Positions 24,389 through 35,645 are shown, counted from the stretch's first letter. The stretch is 64,000 bases of DNA from Schistocerca nitens (GCF_023898315.1 NC_064614.1:377517348-377581347); one strand, 5' to 3'. Numbers and translations: made by a program. The notes: generated by a model not told the origin, from the sequence alone.

Positions 24389-27300
24389 GTGAAAATTATA
24401 GGAGTTATTGGTAAACGAAGTCAAAATATTACTGAGGAAGTTTATTTAACTTTTGAAATTGCTAAACAATTAATTGCTCACTCTGTACTCGTCGTAGCCA
24501 ACTTAAATGTGGCCATAATTTTAGGTATAGATTGGCTGTGTAAATATAAAGTTATATTAGATTTTAAAGACTCCTCCTTAACCATCCATAAGGAAGCATG
24601 TGCTTATAAAGTGAGGTTTTCTAATAATCAAGTACCTGAAAAGTGCTACGAATCCTTACAGATTAAGTACGCACAGACCATGAACCTATTAACAGATTTT
24701 AGTGATCTTGAATATGAAGTATACCAATGTCAGGCTAGTAATAGTATCGAAATCGAAGTGAAAGAAAAATGTTATTCTACGAATTGTCTATCCGAACAAG
24801 AAAAGGAAGAGTTGGAATCTTTGTTATTAGAATTTAGAGCCGTCTTCTCAGATGAACCGGGGAGAATTAAAGATTACGTTTGTAAACTTAAGATTAAAGA
24901 TCAAAAACCATTCTTTAAGAAACCTTATCCTATTCCAGTACAATTCAAAGAACCGGCTAGTAGAGAAATCAGTAAGATGCTAGAACAAAACATTATCGAA
25001 CGATCATGTAGCGCTTTTAACAGTCCTTTGTGGGTAGTTAAGAAAGCTACTGGTGGGGTACGACTGGTTCTGGATGCCCGTGAATTAAATAAAATTATAG
25101 AGATGGAAAGAGACAGACCTATTCCTATGGAGGACGTACTTCTTAAGATTGCTGGTTCTCGTTATATGAGTACAATGGATCTAACCGCTGGCTACCATCA
25201 AGTAACATTACACCCGGATTCACGGCAATATACGGCTTTTCTTTTTGAAGGCAGATCATATCAGTTCCAAGTTTTACCTTTTGGACTTAATATATCAGTG
25301 TCAACTTTCATTAGGGCATTAGATTCTGCTTTGGGTCAACAATTGTTACAAAAGATTATTTTATATGTAGATGATATTTTGGTAGCCACTAAAACGTGGG
25401 AGGAACACGTAACGATATTACGGGAATTGTTTAACCGTTTAATTGACAGAGGAATTACTTTAAAATTATCTAAGTCTTACTTCGGAAAGGAGGAAGTGAG
25501 ATTTTTGGGGCATATAGTGGACAGTAAAGGTATTAGGCCAGACCCAGCACGTATTGAAGCTATTGCTCGATGCCCGAGTCCTAGAAATCGGAAACAATTG
25601 AAATCATTCTTAGGAATGGTAGGATTCCTGAGAAGATTTCTTCCAGGGCAGGATATTGTTAATCCTAAATTACTAGATTTATTAAAAGAGAAGTCAGTAT
25701 GGCTCTGGGGACAAGAGGAAGAGGAAGTTTTTAATAAGATAAAAGGAGCGTTAACCGAAGCCAAAATGTTATACCATCCAGATTTCAATCAGGACTTTTG
25801 TATGTGTACGGATGCCTCTGATTATGGTGTGTCTTGTGTAATATTCCAAGGTGATCTGACCAATGAAAAGGGATTATATCGGCCTATTGGATTCGCTAGT
25901 AGAACTTTAAATAAACATGAAAGAAATTATTTTGTATCCGAGAAGGAAGCTCTCGCAGTGGTATGGGGTTTTCAACGATTTAGAGGTTTATTAATGGGAA
26001 GAAAAACAATTGTATATACTGATCATCAGGCTTTAATCTTTTTGAACAATTGTCGGTTACTTCACCGTAGACTATTACGTTGGGTATTATGCTTGCAAGA
26101 ATTTCAGTACGAAATTAGGTATATAAAAGGATCTCAGAATGTAGTTTCGGATGCTTTGTCGAGACTTCCCGTAGGAATGGAGAATATTAACATTGCAGAA
26201 GAGCCAGGAACAAATTACCATGTTTATTTCCTTTCAACTCAGGAGAACGAACGTAAGGTTAAACGGCTAGTAACTGCTGTTAGATGCAATCAAAGAAATG
26301 ATGATCAATATAGGGACCTTATACAGAAACTTAATAATGGGGACGAATCAGTTAACACCCGGGGTGTGTGGTTATATTTTAACGACTTGTTGTATTGGAA
26401 AGCACAGAGGGAACACCAAAGATGGAAAATCTGCATTCCGAAAACTGTTGTGTACGAGTTAATTACTTATATTCATGAAGGTTACGGGCATTTTGGAATT
26501 CATAAATGTATTAAACATCTAATGAAGTATTATTATTTCAAAAATTTGTCCCGTATTGTGAGAAGTATTATTAGGGCTTGTGAAACCTGTCAAAAGGTTA
26601 AAGTTAATAACAAATCTAAGCGTTATAAATTATATGCTGTAATTCCTCGAGGTCTCTGGGATCTACTGTCATTAGATTTTTTCGGCCCTCTGCCTCGTAG
26701 TTCAGGAGGATTAACTTATGTGTTTGTTGTAATGGAATGTTGGTCCAAACATGTGAAGCTATATACTTTGAAACGAGCGAATACAGCAAGCGTTATACGC
26801 TGCCTCACCCGAAATTACTTTGTTAACTGGGGCATTCCTAAACGACTTATGTCTGACAACGGTAGTGCCTTTATTAGTCAAAAGTTTCAAGATATGATAA
26901 AACAATATGGAATCAAACATATCTTAATTTCGAAATATCACCCTCAAAGTAATTTAGTAGAAAGGGTCATGAAAGAATTAGGACGATTATGTAGAACTTA
27001 TTGTGCACATAAACATACTCGGTGGGCCAAACTAATGCCTGAATTCGAAAAGATATTAAATGAATTGCCTCACTTAACGACGGGATTATCACCTATAGAA
27101 ATTTTAGGCAAACGAATCATAGGTGAGCCTTTACTAGCTGCTCTACCTTGGCCACCGGTAAATGAGATCCAACAATGCATCCCAGACGAAAAAGTTTGCG
27201 AACAGATTGTTAAAAATGCCGAACGGAGAATTAAGAGTTATAATCAACATGCTATAGAACCCTCATTTCAGGTAGGAGATCTTGTGTTAGTACGATCTCA

Positions 27301-27475
27301 TCCTAAAAGTTCTAAGATCGGTAAGGAATGTAAAAAATTCTTCTCTATCTTTGAAGGTCCATATGTTGTACATAAGATTGTACATCCCAAAGCGTTACTT
27401 CTTATGGAACCTTCATCAGGTGTAATTAAAGGATTGTATAGTGTTGATGAAATGAAACCCTTCATTCCTAAATAA
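24389..27475 (+). CDS. pol: Pol polyprotein of the young Gypsy element
   Basis: A 1028-residue open frame with the Ty3/Gypsy order. The protease region carries a D-S-G motif just upstream of this start, near 24300. The reverse transcriptase has its Y-V-D-D box near 25370. RNase H begins near 25800 (CTDASDYGVSC). The integrase has a zinc-binding H-H-C-C region around 26490-26600 and a core with SLDFFGPLP near 26660 and SDNGSAF near 26850. The C-terminal part carries a G-P-Y motif near 27355. No chromodomain was seen. The products would copy the element's RNA into DNA and insert it. The frame looks intact over its listed length. The closest relative in the window is the fossil pol at 1-3200. 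Confidence 0.92.
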   Translation: MKIIGVIGKRSQNITEEVYLTFEIAKQLIAHSVLVVANLNVAIILGIDWLCKYKVILDFKDSSLTIHKEACAYKVRFSNNQVPEKCYESLQIKYAQTMNLLTDFSDLEYEVYQCQASNSIEIEVKEKCYSTNCLSEQEKEELESLLLEFRAVFSDEPGRIKDYVCKLKIKDQKPFFKKPYPIPVQFKEPASREISKMLEQNIIERSCSAFNSPLWVVKKATGGVRLVLDARELNKIIEMERDRPIPMEDVLLKIAGSRYMSTMDLTAGYHQVTLHPDSRQYTAFLFEGRSYQFQVLPFGLNISVSTFIRALDSALGQQLLQKIILYVDDILVATKTWEEHVTILRELFNRLIDRGITLKLSKSYFGKEEVRFLGHIVDSKGIRPDPARIEAIARCPSPRNRKQLKSFLGMVGFLRRFLPGQDIVNPKLLDLLKEKSVWLWGQEEEEVFNKIKGALTEAKMLYHPDFNQDFCMCTDASDYGVSCVIFQGDLTNEKGLYRPIGFASRTLNKHERNYFVSEKEALAVVWGFQRFRGLLMGRKTIVYTDHQALIFLNNCRLLHRRLLRWVLCLQEFQYEIRYIKGSQNVVSDALSRLPVGMENINIAEEPGTNYHVYFLSTQENERKVKRLVTAVRCNQRNDDQYRDLIQKLNNGDESVNTRGVWLYFNDLLYWKAQREHQRWKICIPKTVVYELITYIHEGYGHFGIHKCIKHLMKYYYFKNLSRIVRSIIRACETCQKVKVNNKSKRYKLYAVIPRGLWDLLSLDFFGPLPRSSGGLTYVFVVMECWSKHVKLYTLKRANTASVIRCLTRNYFVNWGIPKRLMSDNGSAFISQKFQDMIKQYGIKHILISKYHPQSNLVERVMKELGRLCRTYCAHKHTRWAKLMPEFEKILNELPHLTTGLSPIEILGKRIIGEPLLAALPWPPVNEIQQCIPDEKVCEQIVKNAERRIKSYNQHAIEPSFQVGDLVLVRSHPKSSKIGKECKKFFSIFEGPYVVHKIVHPKALLLMEPSSGVIKGLYSVDEMKPFIPK

Positions 27476-28391
27476 GTTAATATTTAGTATATGTTACACA
27501 CGGAAGAGCGTTCATAGTTTATTTATGTGAAGTTTTACGTGAGAGTTACGTGTTATTTTAAAGAAATAACAGAAAGTTTAAGCAAGTGTTCTACAATAAT
27601 CTACTGGTACTTCAAAAAGAGAAAGATAACCAAAAGGAGGATTTATATGGAAGAAATTTAGCTATTAGGTCAGAAGGAATTTTGTATATTTTCATGTTTA
27701 CTCGGATAGTAGGGACCAAAGGGGATGGTCAATAAATTTAGGGACCATGGGCGTCCAGAGCTATATGGCTCACGAGAACATAGCAGAGTGCCTTTAATAG
27801 AGGTTTGTAATAGTGTTAATATAGAACACACCAAACGGGGCTCTCTCGCTTGTTTCTCCTAAATAAATTGCCATTACCCAACAAGGTGTCCGAAGGTAAA
27901 GAAAGCCGTGCCGAGATTCTAAAGAAGTTTTGCTTGATTTCTTCTTGACCTCAGGCATAAATAAGGTATTAGGGAAAAGAATGAAGTAAAGGAAATAGTA
28001 CTATTAGTTATTGTGAGAAACTTATTAGTAATGTACATTTTTGAAAAGAATGACTCTAGTAAATAAATAAAACAAAGTAAGGTATCACAATTTGAACGCT
28101 CTGTCCTAATGTAATAACGTTAAAGAACGTACTAAATTAGTATTTATTAGCAACTATCAAACGAAAAGGAGTAATCTCCATATATTCGGTTATGAATTAC
28201 CATAGTAGCACAGTTAAGAGTAAATGACAAATAGTCGCAACAACATCGTAGTAAAAGGATGAAATCTATCTAAGAACAAGGACTTTAGATTACGTAAAAT
28301 GTGAGGAAAATGTATTAACAGTTAAATATGGTAAATAGAAAAGGTCTTATTTCCGGTTAAAACCTGACAAACTGAGCTTGTGGGTGGGGTA

Positions 28392-29250
28392 TGTAGTGGG
28401 ACGAAATTAAGCGTCACCCATCCACCAGTTTCAGCCCAGTTTGCAGGTGAATATAAGTTAATTTAGTTTTGTTTATGTATTTTTGTAATATTTTTTTAAT
28501 AGCTGTGAGTTATCTAAAGTTTTTGTATTTTTGTATGTTTCATGTACGGAGAGGGCGGCGCAACGAACGGAGACAGCATCTTCGCGGGCGCGACCAGAGA
28601 GAAAATTGCTGGCCACTATACGTCGCGGGTCGACAGCCAAAGAGCAACAGAAGATCCTGGAACCGAGTTGTTGCGTCGTGCTTCTAAAAATTAAAAATGA
28701 ATTTTTTATACTCTTTTTGTACAACAATGACGTCATATAGAGCTTAATCTTGTTGAAAAGTAAGTCCTTGTTTGTCAACGTTCAAGTTCACATCTGTATG
28801 TGTAAGAAGCTAATAAAATAGTGGATGCTACTAAAGTTGAAACACGTGTTCTGAGGATTTATTTATGAAGAATTATGTGAACGGATTAATAATATATTTG
28901 ACAAGATTATTGATTCTGTCGGCGTTCATCGAAATTTTGAATCTCAAAAGTTTATTTAATGTGTGATTCTGATATCGATTAGATCAAGATAACGTGTGTC
29001 AATATAATTTCTGAGGAGAAACAAACGAAATTTAAATCGAAAAGTTTATGAAAACCAATTGGTCCAAGTGATGTAATTCTTTGCTTACGACTCAACTGAT
29101 GTTTTACAGTTTCGTTCAAGAACCATTCTATGACAATTTAAAAAGAATATAAATCATTTTGAAGTGGGTTGTAACTGACGTAGGTGACGAAGTCTGCACA
29201 TGGTCATATGTCGAAAGAAAATCATAAGAAACTTACGTCGTTACACTACA
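28392..29250 (+). repeat. 3' LTR of the young Gypsy element
   Basis: An 859-bp copy of the 5' LTR, longer by one T in a T run near 28490. It is preceded by a G-rich tract and followed by the CTGG target duplication. Confidence 0.96.
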
Positions 29251-29552
29251 CTGGCCCTGGAGATACGTTCGTCGGACGCTCCACATTCATTTCTTCCGTT
29301 ATTTCACGCACTGAGGCTTGTCTTTTAGCACTGACTGCTCTAGACAAACGCCACTGCTCTCGGTCGGTAAGTGAAGGCCGTCGGCTACTGAGTTGTCCGT
29401 GCTGAGAGGTAATGCTTGAAATTTACAATTCTCGGCACTCTCTTTGACTCTGTGGATCTCGGAATAATGACTTCCGAAATGGAATGTACCATGCATCTAG
29501 CTTCAACTACCATTCCGCGTTCAAAGTGTTAATTCCCATCGTGCGGTCTTAT

Positions 29553-30879
29553 CACTTTGCCATCCGGCGACACCACTGTGGTGTCGTGAGCATCGTATCG
29601 CGCAGTGGCCGGTAACAGCCCTTTAGTATCTTTTTCACTCTGTTAGTGTTTTGTTTAGGTAACAATAAATTACACATGTCAACATACTTTTGTTTTTATA
29701 AGTACTTGTGCACTTTCATCATGGCAGACGAAAGAGACGATACGATTATTTACGATGAATATGCGGACGTCTTGACGTTCCGGACGACTTGGCGGATTGG
29801 GAAGAAGACATTGGTTATCAAAAAAATGAAAGTGAATCAGGAGCGTCGGATGATAGTGAAATACGTCCAAGAAGAATTCGGGGAGCGCTACGGTGACCAA
29901 CTGATTCTGATGAATCAGACGAAGAAGACAGACTATGATTTACTGAGGACCAATAATAAATTTGAAGGATGTCCGGCTCCACACATATTTCCAAAATATA
30001 CAGAGAGCGTCGTCGATATCGTCGAGTTATATATTGGCAACGATCTATTTGAATATATTAGCAACGAAACCAACAAGTATTACAGTCAAAACTGCAATAG
30101 AAGGAAACTGAGTAAAAAATGCCAAATTTGTCGACATTACGGGGCCCAACCTTAGAAAATGGTTTGGGCTTGCTATCCTTATGGGAATTGTAAAAAAAGC
30201 AAGGATCGATGATTACTAGTCAACGAATCCGTTGATAGACTCACCGATATTTCAGAAAACGATGTCCCGCAACCAATTCAGACAAATATTGTCATTTTTA
30301 CATTTTCCCGACAACAACAATATACCGGATAATGCCGACCGGTTTTTCAAAGCGCAATTCGTAATTGATTATTGTTCCAAAGAGCTTAAAGAAAGGTTTA
30401 AACTAAGTCAAAACATCTCCATTGATGAAGGAATGATACCGTGGCGTGGACAGTTAAATTTTAAAGTTTACAATCCGTCGAAAATTACGAAATATGCAAT
30501 ACTCATACGGAAGCTGTGTGATTCGAGTACGGGATACATTCCCTCATTCGAAATATATTCCGGCGCTGGACAACCTTTAGCAAACACAGTGATGCAACTA
30601 CTGACACCTCCTTATGGAAAGTGGCATCACCGCTACATGGATAATTGTTATAACAGTGTAGAAATTGCAGAGAAGTTACTTGAAAAGAAAATTCGATTTG
30701 TGGAACGATACAGCTAAATAGAGGATTTCTGGAAAAATTAAAGCGCGCAGAAGTCAGTGAGTTTGAAGCATGTCATCAACGGAAAGGTGAAAAGCGGTCG
30801 GAGACAAGCCAAGTAATCCGAATTAGCGCTGCCGGCACCAGGCGAATAAATTTGTACGAGACGTGAGGACGGCAAAGTG
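29553..30879 (+). mobile_element. Deleted piggyBac-type transposon with broken transposase
   Basis: The ends CACTTTGCCATCC and the complement of GGACGGCAAAGTG form a 13-bp inverted repeat with one mismatch. The flanks are TTAT (29549-29552) and TTAA (30880-30883), the latter being the piggyBac target site. A first frame (29721-30155, MADERDDTIIYDEYADVL) gives the acidic N-terminus. A second (30232-30717) gives the start of the DDE domain: MSRNQFRQILSFLHFPDN and SIDEGMIPWRGQLNF, with the first catalytic Asp. A shift separates the two frames. The C-terminal half of the transposase, with the last catalytic Asp and the cysteine-rich end, is missing, so at 1.3 kb this is a non-autonomous derivative. 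Its ends differ from those of the intact piggyBac at 52.3 kb, so the families are distinct. Confidence 0.85.
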
Positions 30880-30886
30880 TTAATCA

Positions 30887-31081
30887 AATGGTTCAAATGG
30901 CTCTGAGCACTATGCGACTTAACTTCTGAGGTCATCAATCGCCTAGAACTTAAAACTAATTAAACCTAACTAACCTAAGGACAGCACACACATCCATGCC
31001 CGAGGCAGGATTCGAACCTGCGACCGTAGCGGTCGCTCGGCTCCAGACTGTAGCGCCTAGAGCCGCACAGCCATTCCGGTC
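30887..31081 (-). repeat. tRNA-derived SINE, family A
   Basis: Minus-strand copy with CAAATGGCTCTGAGCAC at the left and the tRNA-like head (complement of GCCATTCCGGTC) at the right. The perfect duplication GGCAAAGTGTTAATCA (30871-30886 and 31082-31097) spans the right end of the deleted piggyBac, so the SINE came after it. Confidence 0.95.
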
Positions 31082-31241
31082 GGCAAAGTGTTAATCACGT
31101 CGGAAACATTATCACGTGAATTACCTGAGTACAAATGACATATCCGCCAATGAACTGCCCTTCTATACCATGTGTACGTGGTACTACGGCCATATGTACA
31201 GGTGCATATCGCTATCGCACGACTTTTGCCACATCAGTGTA

Positions 31242-31856
31242 TTTCGTGACAATATGAGGAGAGATTGTGCAGTTCATGGACGGTAGAGATTGTGAGGAGA
31301 CCAAGGACGAAATGTAACCGAAATACTTCAGTGAATCAGAAGCAGAACCTGCAACTGGCCACAGAAAGGAAACAGGCAAGTTTTTCATTTAGCGGCCGGC
31401 TGTGGTCTGAGCTTGCGCATTAGCAGCAGAGAGGAAGTCCCAAAAGCGGGATTAACGGGGGCCGGTGGGCCGCTAGCGTAGACTAGGGAAGCGTAGGGTA
31501 GCGCAGTGCAAACGCGTCCGCGCGGAAGGACCCTCCCGCAGCGGGCAGCCGGAAACGATCTGATTTGGACGGCGCGGAGATCCGCTGGCAGCGGGCAGCG
31601 AGCGGGGTCCGTCCGGGGCTGATCGGATAGCTGGACGCCGGATGTGCGGGCGCCGGCGCGTGAAACACAGACAGGCCGGTGCGTGCGTGCGTGCGTGCGT
31701 GCGTGCGTGTGTGTGTGTGGGGGGGAGGGGGCTGTGCGTAGGGAAAGAGATTCGGGATGGCCTCTAAAGAGGCTGGGCTGCCGGTGAACGCAATGAGGAA
31801 GCAATGTCTCGACGCACCTCGTCCCTACTGAACGCAAGATGCAGCCGCAGAAAGAT
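31242..31856. other. GC-rich non-coding stretch
   Basis: The segment from about 31370 to 31830 is GC- and CpG-rich compared with its surroundings. It contains a microsatellite and long spurious minus-strand frames (31385-31837) caused by composition, with no recognisable domain. It may be a decayed regulatory island or an unidentified repeat. Nothing more can be supported. Confidence 0.4.
31679..31719. repeat. (GCGT)n/(GT)n microsatellite
   Basis: About seven GCGT units pass into GT units and then a G run. Simple slippage repeat. Confidence 0.95.
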
Positions 31857-32053
31857 ATGGTTCAAATGGCTCTGAGCACTATGGAACTCAACTGCTGAGG
31901 TCATTAGTCCCCTAGAACTTAGAACTAGTTAAACCTAACTAACCTAAGGACATCACAAACATCCATGCCCGAGGCAGGATTCGAACCTGCGACCGTAGCG
32001 GTCTTGCGGTTCCAGACTGCAGCGCCTTTAACCGCACGGCCACTTCGGCCGGC
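31857..32053 (-). repeat. tRNA-derived SINE, family A, young subfamily
   Basis: Full-length minus-strand copy ending at the right with the complement of GCCGGCCGAAGTGG. Compared by eye with the copy inside the Gypsy element (24058-24248), only about two positions differ. These include shared diagnostic changes such as TTAAAGGCGCTGCAG and GGATGTTTGTG. No clear target duplication was found. Confidence 0.94.
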
Positions 32054-32650
32054 AAACTTCAACGAAACATGTACGGGTAATAGAAGAGGTGAGAAGAAAT
32101 AAATGTCTTCTTCTCAAGACGGCGCACCTCCAAAAGCAAATTTATTTGCAAATGAACACGAAGCTTCGGCTTTAAGATGACTGTTAAAAATTCAGTTTAG
32201 GAGCATGTTATGCTCCATACATGACAATTAATTTCAATGTGGCATATTGTATTCGTTATTTACTGAGTATCTTGATAATAAACGCATCTCAGTTGTCAGC
32301 AATGTTCCCGTTCTTGGGTGTACCACAGTGGCGATTTTGCTAAGAAACTAATATGAACATACGGACTGCTCTATTGTTGTCTCCCACATCAGAATCATTC
32401 AATCGCGATCACCATAAACGTACATTTTCTGAATACTTAATCATTTCTCTTAAACAAATAGTTCTAAACAGATGTACCGGTGCTTGTGTTTCAGGAATAC
32501 TTTAACGTGAAGTCTCCTCCAAGAACTGTAATGGTAGCAAAATGTCTACAACACGTTTAAGCGATGGACCACTAAGACTGGATAATACTATCACTATGTT
32601 TGCCGATATTACCTATGGGAAATTAGAATACGATCTTTAATTAAATGCCT
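32054..32650. other. No recognised feature
   Basis: AT-rich sequence with no open frame or repeat that I recognise. Confidence 0.5.
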
Positions 32651-32680
32651 GGAAACTACATGTTGTTGTTGTTGTGGTCT

Positions 32681-35308
32681 TCAGTCCTGAGACTGGTTTG
32701 ATGCAGCTCTCCATGCTACTCTATCCTGTGCAAGCTTCTTCATCTCCCAGTACCTACTGCAACCTACATCCTTCTGAATCTGCTTAGTGTATTCATCTCT
32801 TGGTCTCCCTCTACGATTTTTACCCTCCACGCTGCCCTCCAATGCTATATTTGTGATCCCTTGATGCCTCAAAACATGTCCTACCAACCGATCCCTTCTT
32901 CTAGTCAAGTTGTGCCACAAACTTCTCTTCTCCCCAATCCTATTCAATACCTCCTCATTAGTTACGTGATCTACCCATCTAATCTTCAACATTCTTCTGT
33001 AGCACCACATTTCGAAAGCTTCTATTCTCTTCTTGTCCAAACTAGTTATCGTCCATGTCTCACTTCCATACATGGCTACACTCCATACAAATGCTTTCAG
33101 AAACGACTTCCTGACACCTAAATCTATACTCGATGTTAACAAATTTCTCTTCTTGAGAAACGCTTTCCTTGCCATTGCCAGTCTACATTTTATATCCTCT
33201 CTACTTCGACCATCATCGGTTATTTTACTCCCTAAATAGCAAAACTCCTTTACTACTTTAAGTGTCTCATTTCCTAATCCAATTCCCTCAGCATCACCCG
33301 ACTTAATTCGACCACATTCCATTATCCTTGTTTTGCTTTTGTTGATGTTCATCTTATATCCTCCTTTCAAGACACTGTCCATTCCGTTCAACTGCTCTTC
33401 CAAGTCCTTTGCTGTCTCTGACAGAATTACAATGTCATCGGCGAACCTCAAAGTTTTTACTTCTTCTCCATGAATTTTAATACCTACTCCGAATTTTTCT
33501 TTTGTTTCCTTTACTGCTTGCTCAATATACAGATTGAATAACATCGGGGAGAGGCTACAACCCTGTCTCACTCCTTTCCCAACCACTGCTTCCCTTTCAT
33601 GCCCCTCGACTCTTATAACTGCCATCTGGTTTCTGTACAAATTGTAAATAGCCTTTCGCTCCCTGTATTTTACCCCTGCCACCTTCAGAATTTGAAAGAG
33701 AGTATTCCAGTCAACATTGTCAAAAGCTTTCTCTAAGTCTACAAATGCTAGAAACGTAGGTTTGCCTTTTCTTAATCTTTCTTCCAAGATAAGTCGTAAG
33801 GTCAGTATTGCCTCACGTGTTCCAACATTTCTACGGAATCCAAACTGATCTTCCCCGAGGTCCGCTTCTACCAGTTTTTCCATTCGTCTGTAAAGAATTC
33901 GCGTTAGTATTTTGTAGCTGTGACTTATTAAACTGATAGTTCGGTAATTTTCGCATCTGTCAACACCTGCTTTCTTTGGGATTGGAATTATTATATTCTT
34001 CTTGAAGTCTGAGGGTATTTCGCCTGTCTCATGCATCGTGCTCACCAGATGGTAGAGTTTTGTCATGACTGGCTCTCCCGAGGCTATCAGTAGTTCTAAT
34101 GGAATGTTGTCTACTCCCGGGGCCTTGTTTCGACTCAGGTCTTTCAGTGCTCTGTCAAACTCTTCACGCAGTATCTTATCTCCCATTTCGTCTTCATCTA
34201 CATCTTCTTCCATTTCCATAATATTGTCCTCAAGTACATCGCCCTTGTATAAACCCTCTATATACTCCTTCCACCTTTCTGCCTTCGCTTCTATGCTTAG
34301 AACTGGGTTGCCATCTGAGCTCTTGATATTCATACAAGTGGTTCTCTTCTCTCCAAAGGTCTCTTTAATTTTCCTGTAGGCAGTATCTATCTTACCCCTA
34401 GTGAGACAAGCCTCTACATCCTTACATTTGTCCTCTAGCCATCCCTGCTTAGCCATTTTACACTTCCTGTCGATTTCATTTTTGAGACGTTTGTATTCCT
34501 TTTTGCCTGCTTCATTTACTGCATTTTTATATTTTCTCCTTTCATCAATTAAATTCAATATTTCTTCTGTTACCCAAGGATTTCTATTAGCCCTCGTCTT
34601 TTTACCTACTTGATCATCTGCTGCCTTCACCACTTCATCCCTCAGAGCTACCCATTCTTCTTCTACTGTATTTCTTTCCCCCATTCCTGTCAATTGTTCC
34701 CTTATGCTCTCCCTGAAACTCTCTACAACCTCTGGTTCTTTCAGTTTATCCAGGTCCCATCTCCTTAAATTCCCACCTTTTTTCAGTTTCTTCAGTTTCA
34801 ATCTGCAGTTCATAACCAATAGATTGTGGTCAGAATCCACATCTGCCCCAGGAAATGTCTTACAATTTAAAACCTGATTCCTAAATCTCTGTCTTACCAT
34901 TATATAATCTATGTGAAACCTGTCAGTATCTCCAGGCTTCTTCCATGTATACAGCCTCCTTTCATGATTCTTGAACCAAGTGTTAGCTATGATTAAGCTA
35001 TGCTCTGTGCAAAATTCTACAAGGCGGCTTCCTCTTTCATTCCTTCCCCCCAATCCATATTCACCTACTATGTTTCCTTCTCTCCCTTTTCCTACTGATG
35101 AATTCCAGTCACCCATGACTATTAAATTTTCGTCTCCCTTCACTACCTGAATAATTTCTTTTATCTCGTCATACATTTCATCAATTTCTTCATCATCTGC
35201 AGAGCTAGTTGGCATATAAACTTGTACTACTGTAGTAGGCATGGGCTTTGTGTCTATCTTGGCCACAATAATGCGTTCACTATGCTGTTTGTAGTAGCTA
35301 ACCCGCAC
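32681..35308 (-). pseudogene. RTE-type LINE ORF2: endonuclease C-terminal part and reverse transcriptase
   Basis: An 875-residue open frame. The apurinic-type endonuclease continues from the upstream piece: GDWNSSVG near residue 67, GRNERGSRLVEFC, then the closing PGADVDSDHNLL near 155. A lysine-rich linker follows. The reverse transcriptase spans about residues 400-700: NYRTISLISHSYKILTRILY, FGFRRNVGTREAI, VDLEKAFDNVDW, GVRQGCSLSPMLFNLYI and catalytic RFADDIVI near 622. The C-terminal region has MYGSETWTI and a WCYRRMLKI block. It would nick the target and copy its own RNA there. The N-terminal about 100 residues are in another frame because of one extra A in the A run near 35311-35318. Confidence 0.92.
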
Positions 35309-35645
35309 TCCTATTTTTTTTATTCATTATTAAACCTACTCCTGCATTACCTCTATTTGATTTTGTATTTATAACCCTGTAATCACCAGACCAAAAGTCT
35401 TGTTCCTCCTGCCACTGAACTTCACTAATTCCCACTATATCTAACTTTAACCTATCCATTTCCCTTTTCAAATTTTCTAACCTACCTGCCCGATTAAGTG
35501 ATCTGACATTCCACGCTCCGATCCGTAGAACGCCAGTTTTCTTTCTCCTGATAACGACGTCCTCTTGAGTAGTCCCCGCCCGGAGATCCGAATGGGGGAC
35601 TATTTTACCTCCGGAATATTTTACCCAAGAGGACGCCATCATCAT
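35298..35645 (-). pseudogene. RTE-type LINE ORF2: endonuclease N-terminus
   Basis: A 115-codon frame whose residues 40-105 start the endonuclease fold: IGAWNVRSLNRAGRLENLKR, then DIVGISEVQWQEE with the catalytic Glu region, and NAGVGLIMNKK. It overlaps the main frame by about 11 bp, and the shift lies in an eight-A run on the minus strand. One A fewer keeps GLIMNKK in frame with the VRVSYYKQ that opens the 875-residue frame. The upstream start MMMASSWVKYSGGK is the first Met cluster after the leader. Confidence 0.88.

Larger units (their letters stand above)
20670..29250 (+). mobile_element. Ty3/Gypsy LTR retrotransposon, young, with a SINE inside
   Basis: An 8.6-kb element with two LTRs of 858 and 859 bp, and CTGG target duplications at 20666-20669 and 29251-29254. 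Just after the 5' LTR is a TGGCGACC stretch (from 21531), of the kind used as a tRNA primer-binding site. A G-rich tract, GTGGGTGGGG, lies just before the 3' LTR. The gag and pol reading frames are long and open. No envelope gene was seen in the 0.9 kb after pol. Apart from one SINE insertion between the gag and pol frames the element looks whole. The LTRs differ by a single homopolymer length change, so insertion was very recent. It landed inside an older Tc1 transposon. Confidence 0.95.
19918..31239 (-). mobile_element. Tc1-like transposon expanded to 11.3 kb by three later insertions
   Basis: The left end CACTGAGGAGGCAAAA and the right end TTTTGCCACATCAGTG are inverted repeats bordered by TA (19916-19917 and 31240-31241). 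Three blocks of the element survive: 19918-20669, 29251-29550 and 31098-31239. On the minus strand the N-terminal and helix-turn-helix region lies in the middle block (VSAKRQASVREITEEMNVER, about 29340-29280). The first block holds the core (WTLDDWKTVARSTESRFRLV near 20530, GGGPIMVWAVF near 20400), with stops and frameshifts. Between the blocks sit a Gypsy element, a deleted piggyBac and a family A SINE. Without these inserts the remains are about 1.2 kb, a normal length for an eroded Tc1 element. Confidence 0.85.

Noticed and set aside
27476-28391. Possible envelope gene after Gypsy pol
   Set aside because: No open frame of useful length and no signal peptide or membrane segment. Treated as untranslated sequence.
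31385-31837. 150-codon minus-strand frame
   Set aside because: Its composition follows a GC-rich block and a microsatellite. The translated repeats (HTHARTHARTHAR) come from the simple repeat.
34065-34613. Plus-strand Ser/Leu-rich frames
   Set aside because: Antisense shadows of the RTE LINE coding sequence.
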